A stretch of 64,000 bases of DNA from NCBI RefSeq assembly GCF_003710255.1, contig NZ_RHIB01000003.1, positions 372,001-436,000 of the forward strand. The letters run 5' to 3'. The stretch is from Alteribacter keqinensis. Its GTDB lineage: Bacteria; Bacillota; Bacilli; Bacillales; Salisediminibacteriaceae. The position numbers and the translations under genes are program-made. The notes beneath the pieces are model-generated. The model did no database searches. It was not told the origin of the DNA and was given only the letters and a program-made list of their open reading frames with translations. This document shows, piece after piece, positions 50,898 through 59,397 of the stretch (position 1 is its first letter; every line of letters begins with the position of its first letter).

Positions 50898-51560
50898 ATG
50901 AACAATACCTACATTCAGAAGTTCGACCTTGACCCGGTCATTCCTGCCAGACTCCGGGAGCACATGACCGTTCATGATTATAAAAAGGGCGAGAAGATCT
51001 GTGAGCAGGGTGAAGCCATTGACCACCTCTATCTTCTTGTTGAGGGAAAGATTAAGATTTTCACAAGCTCCGCCCAGGGGAAGATTCTCGTCCTCTGCTT
51101 CAAGAAGCCTCTCGAGGCCATTGGGGATGTGGAATATGTGAGAAAAAGTGCGGTGATCAATACGGTGGAAGCCGTCACCCCGGTCAGGGTGCTCAAAATG
51201 CCGTACCGCGCCATCGACGAGTCCGGCGCTTCGTCCGTGCCGTTTCTCCAATTTCTGCTTCGGGTGATTACCGAGAAGCTGCACACCGACTCAAACTTCA
51301 CGAACTTCAATCTCCTTCACCCGGTGGAAACCCGTCTCGCCAGCTACCTCCTGTCGGTTTCCCCGGAAGGCGAAGACAACCCTGAGGAGCTCTCAAACAT
51401 GGTGGACGTAGCCAACCTCCTCGGCACCTCCTACCGCCACCTGAACCGGGTCATCAACATGATGATCAAAGAGAAGTGGATCGAACGGAAGAAGGGATAC
51501 ATTACGATTCTGGACAGGGAAAGCCTCCGGAAGCTTGCTGATCCTGTCCTGTATGAATAG
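50898..51560 (+). CDS. Crp/Fnr-family regulator (YeiL-like)
   Basis: 220 residues. N-terminal cyclic-nucleotide-binding-like barrel (VHDYKKGEKICEQGEAIDHL, YLLVEGKIKIFTSSAQGKIL), dimer helix (~115-140) and a C-terminal winged helix (MVDVANLLGTSYRHLNRVIN). It lacks the N-terminal Cys cluster of Fnr. The arrangement between two YdcZ genes recalls YeiL-type regulators. Start 11 bases after the first transporter stop (AAGGAG). Probably controls this operon. Confidence 0.87.
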   Translation: MNNTYIQKFDLDPVIPARLREHMTVHDYKKGEKICEQGEAIDHLYLLVEGKIKIFTSSAQGKILVLCFKKPLEAIGDVEYVRKSAVINTVEAVTPVRVLKMPYRAIDESGASSVPFLQFLLRVITEKLHTDSNFTNFNLLHPVETRLASYLLSVSPEGEDNPEELSNMVDVANLLGTSYRHLNRVINMMIKEKWIERKKGYITILDRESLRKLADPVLYE

Positions 51561-51575
51561 AAAGAAGGAATAGTC

Positions 51576-52058
51576 ATGATCTTTGGAATCATACTCGCTG
51601 CAAGTGCCGGGGCGGCCATCAGCCTCCAGACCGTGTTTAACAATAAAGTAAACGAAAAGACCGGCTCGTGGACGACAACGGCACTGGCCCTTGGAATGGG
51701 CTTTGTTTTTGCCCTCGTTGCCACCGTAATGGCAGGGGAGCTGAACGTGTATCAGCTCGCCCGGATCGAGCCGTGGTACTGGTTCGCCGGAATCACCGGC
51801 GTCGGCGTTGTGTTCTGTCTCGTCCAAGCCATCAAGCGCCTCGGACCCACGTTTACAATCTCTATTGTACTGACCGCCCAGCTGAGCACCGCCCTCCTGT
51901 CCGACTCCATCGGCTGGTTCGGACTCGAGCAGATCCCGTTCAGCTACACAAAGCTGGCAGGCATCTTCGTCATCCTCATAGGCGTCCTCGTCTTTAAAGG
52001 CGTCATCAAGCTCCCAAGCCCGGCAGTTGCCCGGGAAAGCCGTAAGCATACGGCATAG
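51576..52058 (+). CDS. DMT-superfamily half-size transporter, YdcZ family (second)
   Basis: 160 residues, about five membrane segments beginning MIFGIILAASAGAAISLQTV and including IGWFGLEQIPFSYTKLAGIF, VILIGVLVFKGVI. Related to the protein at 50461, with a ~15-residue extension. Operon partner of the Crp/Fnr gene (16-base gap). A piece of its DNA lies at 47925-47975. Confidence 0.87.
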   Translation: MIFGIILAASAGAAISLQTVFNNKVNEKTGSWTTTALALGMGFVFALVATVMAGELNVYQLARIEPWYWFAGITGVGVVFCLVQAIKRLGPTFTISIVLTAQLSTALLSDSIGWFGLEQIPFSYTKLAGIFVILIGVLVFKGVIKLPSPAVARESRKHTA

Positions 52059-52226
52059 AATGGTGTTCGTCCCGGGCATCTGGCCCCTTGTTTAAGCAAA
52101 CAAGCGCTGGATGATAAGTGAGTGAGTAATAGAACAGAAGGGGCATAAGAGGAGAATTCAATTCTGATAAAAAGGAATACAACATTCTTTATGATAAGCA
52201 AGGCTATGATAAAGGAGATTCCAAAC

Positions 52227-52672
52227 ATGAGTCACGTGTATTTTAGAGATATTGATGAGACAAATGAATGTATGGTCAGAAATATAACGTTAAAATCCGG
52301 GCAGGAGACATACATTGAATCGGTCGAGGAATGCCTTAAGAGGCCGGTGAGCACAAGGAATGGCATCCGGTAGCGATCTATTATGACGGTGCAATTGTCG
52401 GCTTTGCCATTTACGGTTCTTTTGGCCTCAATAAAGATACTTGGATTGACCGGATTATGATCGATGAAAAATATCAGGGCAAAGGCTTGGGAAGAATGGC
52501 GATGAAGGCCCTTATTGATACTGTATCCAAAGAGTATGGCGTGAACGTAATCTACTTGAGTATTATTGAGGAAAATAGAGCAGCGCATCGTTTGTACGAA
52601 AGCATGGGGTTTGAATATATGAATGAAAGAGATCCAAACGGCGAACTTATATTTAAGTATAAAATTCTGTAA
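52227..52672 (+). pseudogene. BltD-like spermine/spermidine acetyltransferase gene with a one-base frameshift
   Basis: ATG at 52227 (GGAG upstream) opens MSHVYFRDIDETNECMVRNI to ESVEECLK; the frame then shifts near 52337 and continues as EAGEHKEWHPVAIYYDGAIV, then IMIDEKYQGKGLGRMAMKAL and a full GNAT C-terminus. One added A in CTTAAGAGG would restore a ~148-residue BltD-like enzyme. The downstream part (from 52457) keeps the acetyl-CoA loop but lacks strands needed for the fold. Confidence 0.85.
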
Positions 52673-52713
52673 AGTAACGAGGACTTGATGCAGAGGAGAG
52701 TTTTTAATGAAAT

Positions 52714-52752
52714 AAGGGGGAAAACGTATAGAGGACAGATTCCCCCTTTATC
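52714..52752 (+). terminator. Hairpin downstream of the bltD-like pseudogene
   Basis: AAGGGGGAA pairs with TTCCCCCTT, loop of about 17 nt. Confidence 0.55.
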
Positions 52753-52787
52753 TAAACCAAAGCACTGCTTTTACTTCTTCTTCACCT

Positions 52788-53075
52788 TCAGCTGGAGAAT
52801 GTTCTTTTCTTTTTCACTAAAGAATACACGTAGACAGTCAGCCCTGCTAACAGGCCTATGGCAACAACTGCAAATGAAATCATGCCGACACCCATCCCTT
52901 CCCATCCCCCGATGAGAAAAATGCTCACCATTAAAAGTGTTAAGCCGAGCAGACTGATCAAATAAGGGAGAAAGTACATACCAAACTTTCGGTGAAAGAT
53001 GCCTAAAAGGATCCATCCGGCGACTGTTACTGCTAATAACCCATAAATAATCCACAACATCATTTCTACTTCCAT
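52788..53075 (-). CDS. YesK-like small membrane protein
   Basis: 95 residues from the ATG at 53075 (GGGGGG 6 nt upstream). Three hydrophobic segments: MMLWIIYGLLAVTVAGWILL, YLISLLGLTLLMVSIFLIGG, MISFAVVAIGLLAGLTVYVY, with a Lys-rich end. Size and layout fit the YesK family of Bacillus, function unknown. A longer frame upstream exists but its sequence is not convincing. Confidence 0.65.
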   Translation of the reverse strand: MEVEMMLWIIYGLLAVTVAGWILLGIFHRKFGMYFLPYLISLLGLTLLMVSIFLIGGWEGMGVGMISFAVVAIGLLAGLTVYVYSLVKKKRTFSS

Positions 53076-53217
53076 TTCCATCCCCCCGAAACTAAAAGAA
53101 TATAACCATATAAAAACACGGTATTCATTCTGCAGTGTTTGGAATGCTTCCTCGTATTTTTTCACCCCTTCAGCTGTCGTTCGCAGATCCTCCATCTTTT
53201 TCCTTATATTTTATACT

Positions 53218-53910
53218 TTAATGGATTGTTTTACCATCATGTTGAACAGAAGTTATAAAGGTTTTACTGTCTTTCCTCTCAACCGAAAACTGCCCCATCC
53301 CTTCAATGGTCCCTTCACATGGATAAAATTCCGCAGCCTTTTTTGTGAAAAACCATCTCCGGCCCTCTTTTACCGTGATAAAAAGACCATGTTCATCTCC
53401 GACAGGCGTCAGTCCTTCATTGTCCTCTTTCCAGTTAGGCAGTCCTAAATCATTCAGTTTTCTCACGAATGGGATAACGTCATCCACCACGATCCCCAGT
53501 TCACTGATGCAAGTGAAATCTCCGGAGGAAAAACGATGCTCCACGGCATTGTTCAAATTGTGGCGGGCAATGAATTCCAAGATGTTTCCTGACGGGTCTT
53601 CAAAATAGATGGCGTGGGCGTTCCAGCTTTCAAAGAAGACTTCATCAGAATCATTTTCTGTATTTAACTCTACTTTTGACGCGATCCAGGATTTTGCCTC
53701 TTTCCTTTTATTTTCCGGAATATTCACAGCAAAATGGTACACCGGTTCTGAACCGGGCTCTGATTGTTTAAAAACCAGATTAGTTGATCCGATTTGAACA
53801 GAGAAATGGCTTTTGTCTTCACTATTTATGTGAAGCTCAAGCACCTTTTTATAGAAATCTTTCATTTCAGTTAATTTGTGTGTAAATAATGTAATGTCTT
53901 TGAATCTCAT
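53218..53910 (-). CDS. VOC-superfamily dioxygenase-like protein, two modules
   Basis: 230 residues, GGAGG 8 nt before the ATG at 53910. Two glyoxalase-like halves: DITLFTHKLTEMKDFYKKVL ... AIYFEDPSGNILEFIARHNL, and ISELGIVVDDVIPFVRKLND ... GDEHGLFITVKEGRRWF. The first module has the FEDPSGN(I)LEF signature of extradiol-type enzymes; the second lacks it. Catalytic role uncertain. Confidence 0.82.
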   Translation of the reverse strand: MRFKDITLFTHKLTEMKDFYKKVLELHINSEDKSHFSVQIGSTNLVFKQSEPGSEPVYHFAVNIPENKRKEAKSWIASKVELNTENDSDEVFFESWNAHAIYFEDPSGNILEFIARHNLNNAVEHRFSSGDFTCISELGIVVDDVIPFVRKLNDLGLPNWKEDNEGLTPVGDEHGLFITVKEGRRWFFTKKAAEFYPCEGTIEGMGQFSVERKDSKTFITSVQHDGKTIH

Positions 53911-53925
53911 TTTTCTTTCCTCCAC

Positions 53926-54110
53926 TTTTGTTTATGAATGTAGTGTAACCGGAAAAAGGCATTTTTTCGTGGGAGCAGTGTAGGGAAAAACTTAAGACCC
54001 TGGTTGGAGGATTGGCTGCTCCCATTCCGTTCCAGGGGTAAAGAATCCAGTCAATTTGACCCGGAAGTCACTCTGGTTCACAGTCGGAGGAGGAATACGA
54101 TTGTTGACTG
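53926..54110. other. Intergenic region
   Basis: 185 bases between two minus-strand genes. Probable promoter of the VOC gene; no other feature seen. Confidence 0.3.
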
Positions 54111-54809
54111 CTATTTAATCATGTTAAGAATGTTTCTTGTGTTCTTAATCATTCCCAGTAGACCAAGCTCTTTTTTCGCACCTTTGGTTAGCTTTTTTTC
54201 CGCCGTCTTTAAGATGTTTTCATCAGCATTGGAATAATTGCCGGATTGAAAGAGTGGTTGCGGGTCATATTCTATTGTGAGTTGAATTGCTTTTGTTTCC
54301 ACTTCTCCGACAATTTTATTCGATAGATATAAAGCCATATCGATCCCCGCAGACACTCCTGCGGCAGTTATGTACTTCCCTTGTTCCACTATTCTTTCCC
54401 GAGTAGGTATGGCACCGAAATCGCTTAATAGATTTATCGGCTTCCAATGTGATGTTGCTTTTAACCCTGATAGCAGGCCGGTGGAAGCAAGTAATATCGA
54501 CCCTGTGCATACAGAAGTCGTCCATTTCGTGCTTTTATCTACTTCTTTTATCCATTCTATTACGTTTTTTTTCTTTATTTCATTCAAAAAACCGATTGTA
54601 GAACCCGGTAATAGTAGAATATCTGCAGATTTTATATCATCGATACTATGTTTCACATTAATGTCAATAAACCCGGAGTCCGCCTTTATATTCCCTGGTT
54701 TTTCTGCAACAAATAATACGTCAGTATCATTCATGTGTCTTAAAATTTCATATGGACCAATAGCATCTAGCATTGTCATCCCATTGTAGACATAAATAAT
54801 GATCTTCAT
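54111..54809 (-). CDS. DJ-1/PfpI-family protein (isonitrile-hydratase-like)
   Basis: 232 residues. Class I glutamine amidotransferase-like fold: MKIIIYVYNGMTMLDAIGPY opens; the nucleophile elbow is WTTSVCTGSILLASTGLL. GVSAGIDMALYLSNKIVG is also typical of the ThiJ/InhA-like group. The C-terminal ~40 residues extend beyond the usual fold. Substrate unknown. Low GC relative to neighbours. GGAGG about 8-10 nt upstream of the ATG. Confidence 0.87.
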   Translation of the reverse strand: MKIIIYVYNGMTMLDAIGPYEILRHMNDTDVLFVAEKPGNIKADSGFIDINVKHSIDDIKSADILLLPGSTIGFLNEIKKKNVIEWIKEVDKSTKWTTSVCTGSILLASTGLLSGLKATSHWKPINLLSDFGAIPTRERIVEQGKYITAAGVSAGIDMALYLSNKIVGEVETKAIQLTIEYDPQPLFQSGNYSNADENILKTAEKKLTKGAKKELGLLGMIKNTRNILNMIK

Positions 54810-54890
54810 CAGTTGCCTCCTTTAAAGTTCCCCCTAAAAAAATCTATCTTCTTCTAATTTAACATAAATATCCAAGTGCTTCTTGTCTTC

Positions 54891-54979
54891 GGTGCCTGTC
54901 ACCACCCGGATTTTGTCGAAACCATAGGTCTTTTTAAGACAGGGTAGCAGGAGCTCTCAGACTCCGCCCAGCTACTGGA
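54891..54979 (+). repeat. Dispersed box-plus-hairpin repeat, copy R3
   Basis: GGTGCCTGTCACCACCCGGA, TTTTGTCGAAACCATAGG, TTTTTAAGA, then a hairpin with outer GTAGC / GCTAC and inner GGAG / CTCC. It lies 54 bases before the YdeI-like gene, so it may fall in its 5' leader. Confidence 0.85.
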
Positions 54980-55032
54980 TAAAGATGTTAAACTAGAGAC
55001 AGAGCAAGAGATGAAAATGAGAGGTGAAAAGG

Positions 55033-55734
55033 ATGTCGAAATCAATTGTTGAAAAACTGAATCTGAAAAAATATCAATCCCCGGCAATTATCCATCTGCC
55101 GGAGGGGGAAACGCATTTTGACGGGCTTGAAACGTATGAAACCGAGTTAACACCGGGCAGCTCCTATGACCTTATTTTTGCCTTCACATTGGACATGCCA
55201 TCGCTGCAAAAGATGGTCGGTGACGTGATCGAGCATCAGTATTTAAAAAAGGGCGGCTATATGTTCATTGCTTACCCCAAAAAGGGAAACAAACGCTATC
55301 CTGCGTATATCCACCGGGATGATCTTTTTGAGGGAGTCGGAGCTGATGAGAAGGGCCGCATTGGCACGAGTACGATTACATTTTCCCTCATGGTCAGCCT
55401 GGATGAAACGTTTACCGTTGTGGGCTTTAAAGACGATTCGAAAAGCCCGAAGAAGTCTGCGAACAGGGCGAGTCAATGTGTGGATGATTACATAGAACAG
55501 ATTCCTGATATTGAGAAAGATCTCGAGCAGGTACCGGATGTTCTTCAGTTTTACCAGTCCCTCACACCGGGGTATCGAAAAGACTGGGCCAGGTTTGTCT
55601 ACAGCGCCAAGCAGGAAAAAACGAGGGATAAGCGCCGGGAGGAAATGAAGGCCATTCTGTCCGCCGGTCACAAAAGCCGGGACCTGTATATGAGGGCGGT
55701 GCCTGCCGCAGACCGAAAGCTGCCGAAAGTCTAG
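55033..55734 (+). CDS. YdeI/OmdA-family protein
   Basis: 233 residues, ATG at 55033 with GAGGTG 6 nt upstream. The N-terminal domain (SYDLIFAFTLDMPSLQKMVG) is an unnamed fold; the C-terminal region LTPGYRKDWARFVYSAKQEK, TRDKRREEMKAIL is the OmdA/YdeI motif linked with bacteriocin resistance in a few bacteria. Function in Bacillus unknown. Repeat R3 lies directly upstream. Confidence 0.75.
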   Translation: MSKSIVEKLNLKKYQSPAIIHLPEGETHFDGLETYETELTPGSSYDLIFAFTLDMPSLQKMVGDVIEHQYLKKGGYMFIAYPKKGNKRYPAYIHRDDLFEGVGADEKGRIGTSTITFSLMVSLDETFTVVGFKDDSKSPKKSANRASQCVDDYIEQIPDIEKDLEQVPDVLQFYQSLTPGYRKDWARFVYSAKQEKTRDKRREEMKAILSAGHKSRDLYMRAVPAADRKLPKV

Positions 55735-55782
55735 GAGACAGAAGCAGGGTCTCTTAGTGTTCGAAGTAAAGGAGGTACGTTA

Positions 55783-55989
55783 GTGAAAACCTATACAATT
55801 TTATTTGCGATTGTCTTTTTGATGCATCTGGTTACCCTCGTGAACCTGACGCTCTTCAGCGGGGAATGGAACGGGATCGCGCTGTGGCTTTCCACCGGTC
55901 TGTTTATCGTTGCGGTGTATTATTTCGGCATTGAATTCAGGGTGAGAAAGCGGCTTGAAAAGGAAGAGTCGGGGAAGGGTGCCGGTTGA
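55783..55989 (+). CDS. Small two-span membrane protein
   Basis: 68 residues, GTG start with AAAGGAGG upstream. TILFAIVFLMHLVTLVNLTL and IALWLSTGLFIVAVYYFGI are membrane segments; the tail is charged (RVRKRLEKEES). Overlaps the next gene by 4 bases (TTGA), so they are translationally coupled. Confidence 0.7.
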   Translation: MKTYTILFAIVFLMHLVTLVNLTLFSGEWNGIALWLSTGLFIVAVYYFGIEFRVRKRLEKEESGKGAG

Positions 55990-56189
55990 AAAGAATCGCG
56001 GTGATTCTTTGTTTCGTTATACTGACAGCCTGCAGCGCCGGTGATGAAAACGATGACGTCCAATGGGGCGAATACAGTGATTCCGCCGTACAAAGGCTGG
56101 AATACAGCAACATTGATTACGAGGTGAAAGACGGACAGATTTTTATCAGGGAAAAGGATGTAAACAAGGCGCAGAGTTGTTGTTCCTGA
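55986..56189 (+). CDS. Small lipoprotein
   Basis: 67 residues, TTG start overlapping the previous stop. Signal peptide with lipobox LTAC (Cys16), so the mature protein is about 52 residues, acidic, ending AQSCCS. Membrane-anchored on the outside. Function unknown. Confidence 0.7.
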   Translation: MKRIAVILCFVILTACSAGDENDDVQWGEYSDSAVQRLEYSNIDYEVKDGQIFIREKDVNKAQSCCS

Positions 56190-56260
56190 CAAGCAGGTGA
56201 AACATCCCCCGTGGTTAATCCGTATAAGCAGACAAGTCACCTAAAATAATGGGGGTAGAG

Positions 56261-56905
56261 ATGCTGTTAAAAAAAGGGTTGTTTTTGTGTGTAACGGTTT
56301 TATTTTTGAGTGCCTGCAGTATGAATCTGAATGCTGAAGAGGAAAAAGAAGAATTGAGGCAGAAGCTGCTTGAAGTCAATCGTACAAGCCCGATTGAAGA
56401 GATGGACAAAGCCCACATCGATGAGGCGGTAAGTGCAGCCTCTCAACTGGATCTTGAGGGAAAAGACCGGGACCGGTTTGTTCTTTATCATTTAATTTAT
56501 GCAACGAATGATATAGAAATGGACAAAGAGGACGTTTACGAGAACAGCCAGTTAAGGCTTCAGTACGAGGAAACATGGAAGGATCTCGCTGTTGAAAGGT
56601 ATGGAATTCAAGTGGAAGAAGAGAGGCTCCAGGAGATTATAGAGAAGGATGCAACGGCATTAAAAGATGATGTCTTTTCTCCGGATAACCCGGAACGTGA
56701 TACACAGCTTTATCTTGCAGAGGAACTTGGATACAGTGTAGACGAATATGTTTATCAGTTTACAGCGCCTATTTTTGAGCAGAGGGAGATACGTGAGAAC
56801 TTGTATCCACTGCTGGAAGAAGAATATGGCACCAGGGCCGACCATGAAGTGAGTCATCAATACCAGATGGAAGTGATTGATGAAATCGTAGAAGCTCAGT
56901 TCTGA
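56261..56905 (+). CDS. Lipoprotein with SurA-like helical region
   Basis: 214 residues from the ATG at 56261. Signal peptide and lipobox LSAC (MLLKKGLFLCVTVLFLSACS). The mature part is helical and very acidic, with ERYGIQVEEERLQEIIEKDA and AEELGYSVDEYVYQFTAPIF resembling the SurA_N/PrsA chaperone region without a PPIase domain. GGGGGTAGAG precedes the ATG. Confidence 0.75.
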   Translation: MLLKKGLFLCVTVLFLSACSMNLNAEEEKEELRQKLLEVNRTSPIEEMDKAHIDEAVSAASQLDLEGKDRDRFVLYHLIYATNDIEMDKEDVYENSQLRLQYEETWKDLAVERYGIQVEEERLQEIIEKDATALKDDVFSPDNPERDTQLYLAEELGYSVDEYVYQFTAPIFEQREIRENLYPLLEEEYGTRADHEVSHQYQMEVIDEIVEAQF

Positions 56906-56928
56906 TTCGAGGAGTAGGGGGAGGCTCA

Positions 56929-57198
56929 ATGATGCTGCATTATTTCCCGGCTTATTATTGGAAGATTCTTGCGGTTTACAGTCTGGCAATGGTCGCAGGC
57001 ATTCTATTCATGATATACCCGACGTGTCGCTTTGGCTTTTGTCAGCTATCTTTTTTGTCTTCTGCATTCATCCGGTCGTCTTGATCACGACCGTTTTACT
57101 GTTAAAAAAAGAAAAGCCGGCTGGAGAGCACGAAGCTCATCTGGGCAGGTTTACTGATGACCAGCCCGGTGTTGGGGCTTGTGTTTTTCTTCTTTTAG
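56929..57198 (+). pseudogene. Small multi-span membrane protein gene with two frameshifts
   Basis: ATG at 56929 (GGGGAGG upstream) opens MMLHYFPAYYWKILAVYSLA and MVAGILFMI. The frame then changes to read VSLWLLSAIFFVFCIHPVVL and ITTVLLLKKEKPAGEH, then returns to the first frame for KLIWAGLLMTSPVLGLVFFF and the stop at 57198. The first frame has a TGA in between (~57085). The two indels compensate each other, and together the parts make a normal ~88-residue protein with three to four spans. Confidence 0.65.
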
Positions 57199-57214
57199 AA
57201 AGGAGATGAACGTT

Positions 57215-57700
57215 ATGAAAAGAGAGTTCGATAAAGCAATTGAGTTACGCAAGAGCGGACACCACAAGGAATCGAACAAGCTGTTTATGAAGCTTGTTAG
57301 TGAGTTTCCTGACGATGCGTCGGTCAACTATCAATGTGCCTGGAGCTTCGATCTTTTGGGAGAAGAAGCGAAGGCTGTCCCTTTTTATGAAAAGGCCATC
57401 GAGTCAGGTCTGCCCCCGAAGGAGCTGGAAGGAGCCTTCCTTGGGTTGGGCAGTACATACCGGACACTGGGAGAATATGAAAAGTCGAAAGAAGTGTTTT
57501 TGAAAGGGATCGGATTTTTCCCCGGCAACAAAGCCCTTCAAACCTTTTACTCCATGACTTTATATAACCTGAATGAACATCATAAAGCGATGGAGCTGCT
57601 ACTGAAATGCCTGCTGGATACAACCCAGGACGCCGGTATTTTAAGCTATAAAAGGGCGATTGAATTTTATTCGGACAAGCTGGATAAGACGTGGAAGTAG
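57215..57700 (+). CDS. Tetratricopeptide-repeat protein
   Basis: 161 residues, AAGGAG 8 nt before the ATG at 57215. Four TPR-like helical pairs: AIELRKSGHHKESNKLFMKL, VNYQCAWSFDLLGEEAKAVP, LGLGSTYRTLGEYEKSKEVF and LYNLNEHHKAMELLLKCLLD. Soluble. TPR proteins mediate protein contacts; partners unknown. Confidence 0.85.
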   Translation: MKREFDKAIELRKSGHHKESNKLFMKLVSEFPDDASVNYQCAWSFDLLGEEAKAVPFYEKAIESGLPPKELEGAFLGLGSTYRTLGEYEKSKEVFLKGIGFFPGNKALQTFYSMTLYNLNEHHKAMELLLKCLLDTTQDAGILSYKRAIEFYSDKLDKTWK

Positions 57701-57737
57701 ACGCATGGAAAGCTGCCATCACACAGAATCACAAAGG

Positions 57738-57781
57738 AAAACGCATTGATTTTGGCATAGGAAATCATATGCGTTTTTTTA
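57738..57781 (+). terminator. Terminator of the TPR gene
   Basis: AACGCAT.GATTT pairs with AAATCAT.ATGCGTT and seven T follow. Confidence 0.75.
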
Positions 57782-57874
57782 GAAAGCAGTCGTAATTTCT
57801 GCTGGTAAACTTGAAATTAACATAAGTAAAGGTTAGCATATCAACAAAACTCAGAATGACAAGTGGGGATAATA

Positions 57875-58216
57875 ATGCTGAATTACAATGGAAAAAGATT
57901 TGTTTCAGTTGCTAATTCTGAAAACGGAGAGGTTTCTTCAAAAACGTTTTTTGATTACAAACAGGAACGTAACATTCTTTCAGCTACATATAGTGGAGGT
58001 GAGATAGTAAAAGGCACATTAATTGGTATTGTGGAGGATAATGGTTGTTTGAATTTTAAATATAACCATGTAAATACAAGAAATGAGATTAGAGGAGGCC
58101 AATGTTATTCCACTCCCGAATCTCTATCAGATGGTAGAATTAGACTACATGAGAAGTGGAAATGGGTTGATAGTGAACCAACCGAAGGAACATCTACAAT
58201 TGAAGAAGTAATCTAA
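57875..58216 (+). CDS. Conserved hypothetical protein, often labelled N-acetylglutamate-synthase-like
   Basis: 113 residues from the ATG at 57875. [57 protein letters not shown] and [11 protein letters not shown] match a small Bacillus family with a repeating beta-strand pattern (lipocalin-like). The database label has no experimental basis that I know. AT-rich. Confidence 0.75.
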   Translation: MLNYNGKRFVSVANSENGEVSSKTFFDYKQERNILSATYSGGEIVKGTLIGIVEDNGCLNFKYNHVNTRNEIRGGQCYSTPESLSDGRIRLHEKWKWVDSEPTEGTSTIEEVI

Positions 58217-58279
58217 AAATAAATAAGGAGAGAATAAAGCTGTTTTTTCCCGAACTGCTTAGTCATTTTTATCTCTAAT

Positions 58280-58555
58280 GTAAAAGTACTTGTCCTTTCT
58301 TGCCATGCACATCGTATCAGAAGAAAACTCGGACTTCCTCAAACGAGCAGAGACGCTTTTTCCATACTGGAAAAGGAAGGTATGCTTGAACCTTCCTTAA
58401 ATAAGCTGATGAAGGCGATGGTCGGTTTTAGAAATATTGCTGTCCACGACTATCAGGAGCTGAACCTTATTATTCTCCAAAGAATACTTGAAAATCACCT
58501 GCAGGATTTTCAGAGGTATACAGAATCCATCCTTAAGGCCGATGCAGGGGAGTGA
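58280..58555 (+). pseudogene. HepT-type (DUF86) toxin gene lacking its 5' end
   Basis: The open part encodes RIRRKLGLPQTSRDAFSILE, KLMKAMVGFRNIAVHDYQEL and LQRILENHLQDFQRYTESIL then stop. RNIAVHDY is the Rx4HxY active motif of HepT ribonucleases of MNT/HepT modules. About 40-50 N-terminal codons and the MNT nucleotidyltransferase antitoxin are absent, so the gene is probably dead. Confidence 0.75.
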
Positions 58556-58569
58556 AAGGATATATACTT

Positions 58570-58600
58570 AAAAAAAGACCCTCCGCGGGGTCTTTTTTTA
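58570..58600. terminator. Bidirectional terminator
   Basis: AAAAAAGACCC pairs with GGGTCTTTTTT around CTCCGCG. Serves the hepT remnant (+) and the membrane protein (-). Confidence 0.8.
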
Positions 58601-58819
58601 CCCATGAGCAGCCTTCTTTTTTGCCGTAAAGGATAAAGGCAGTGCGGCTGCCGGGACAAGGGGCAGCAGGGTCATCCAGAAGGAGAGGCCGCTGAAGTAT
58701 AGCGCGACCACCAAAACCGCGTTGCTGCTCAGAAAAGCGGTCATTTGTGATTTTTTGATTATCCCACAGACAAACAGGAGTACACCTAAGGCGCCGGTGA
58801 GCATGATACCAAAGGTCAT
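58598..58819 (-). CDS. Small membrane protein
   Basis: 73 residues, two to three hydrophobic segments (MTFGIMLTGALGVLLFVCGI, NAVLVVALYFSGLSFWMTLL). The ATG overlaps the stop of the acetyltransferase gene (ATGA), so translation is coupled. Ends next to the terminator. Function unknown. Confidence 0.65.
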   Translation of the reverse strand: MTFGIMLTGALGVLLFVCGIIKKSQMTAFLSSNAVLVVALYFSGLSFWMTLLPLVPAAALPLSFTAKKKAAHG

Positions 58820-59397
58820 TTCTTTTCACCCAATGCCGCTGAGAGTTGGGTCGTATCGTCCGCCCGGTATTCATTCTGCAAAATCCCCATATGGATCACG
58901 TCATGCCACTCGCCATCCCGGTAAAGCGTCTGCCGCGATACCCCCTCCTGGTAAAAGCCCAGAATATTGTACAGGTTGATCGCCTTCGTGTTGAAGGAAT
59001 ATACCTTCAGGGACAGCCGGTGCAGGTTCATTTCAAGGAACGCGTATTCCATCAGGAGGCCCATGGCTTCCTTACCACAACCCTTTCCCCAGGAACGTTT
59101 TTCTCCCAGGTCGATAATGCACTCGGCATTCCGGTTCTTATAATCAATATTGATAAGAGAGGTCACACCGATCGGGGTGTCCGACTCTTTTTCTACGATT
59201 ATATAACTCTTCGAAGCAGAAGTTCCGAGAATAACAGACTCCACAAAGTCTCTCGTTTCTTCAAGCGTATATGTATCAAGGCTGGGGCTGGTGTAGCGCA
59301 TCACTTCCAGGTCATTTCGCCAGCTGTGATAACGTTCCGTATCTTCCAACGTCATCTTTCTCAGTTTCAATCTTGATGATTCCAGGAACACGGGCAT
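58816..59397 (-). CDS. GNAT-family acetyltransferase (RimJ/RimL type)
   Basis: 193 residues. MPVFLESSRLKLRKMTLEDT, then YHSWRNDLEVMRYTSP opens the RimJ-like fold; acetyl-CoA loop IIDLGEKRSWGKGCGKEAMG; LHRLSLKVYSFNTKAINLYN and LGFYQEG close it. Probably acetylates an N-terminus or small amine. GGAG lies close to the ATG; a GTG two codons on is possible. Confidence 0.9.
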   Translation of the reverse strand: MPVFLESSRLKLRKMTLEDTERYHSWRNDLEVMRYTSPSLDTYTLEETRDFVESVILGTSASKSYIIVEKESDTPIGVTSLINIDYKNRNAECIIDLGEKRSWGKGCGKEAMGLLMEYAFLEMNLHRLSLKVYSFNTKAINLYNILGFYQEGVSRQTLYRDGEWHDVIHMGILQNEYRADDTTQLSAALGEKK

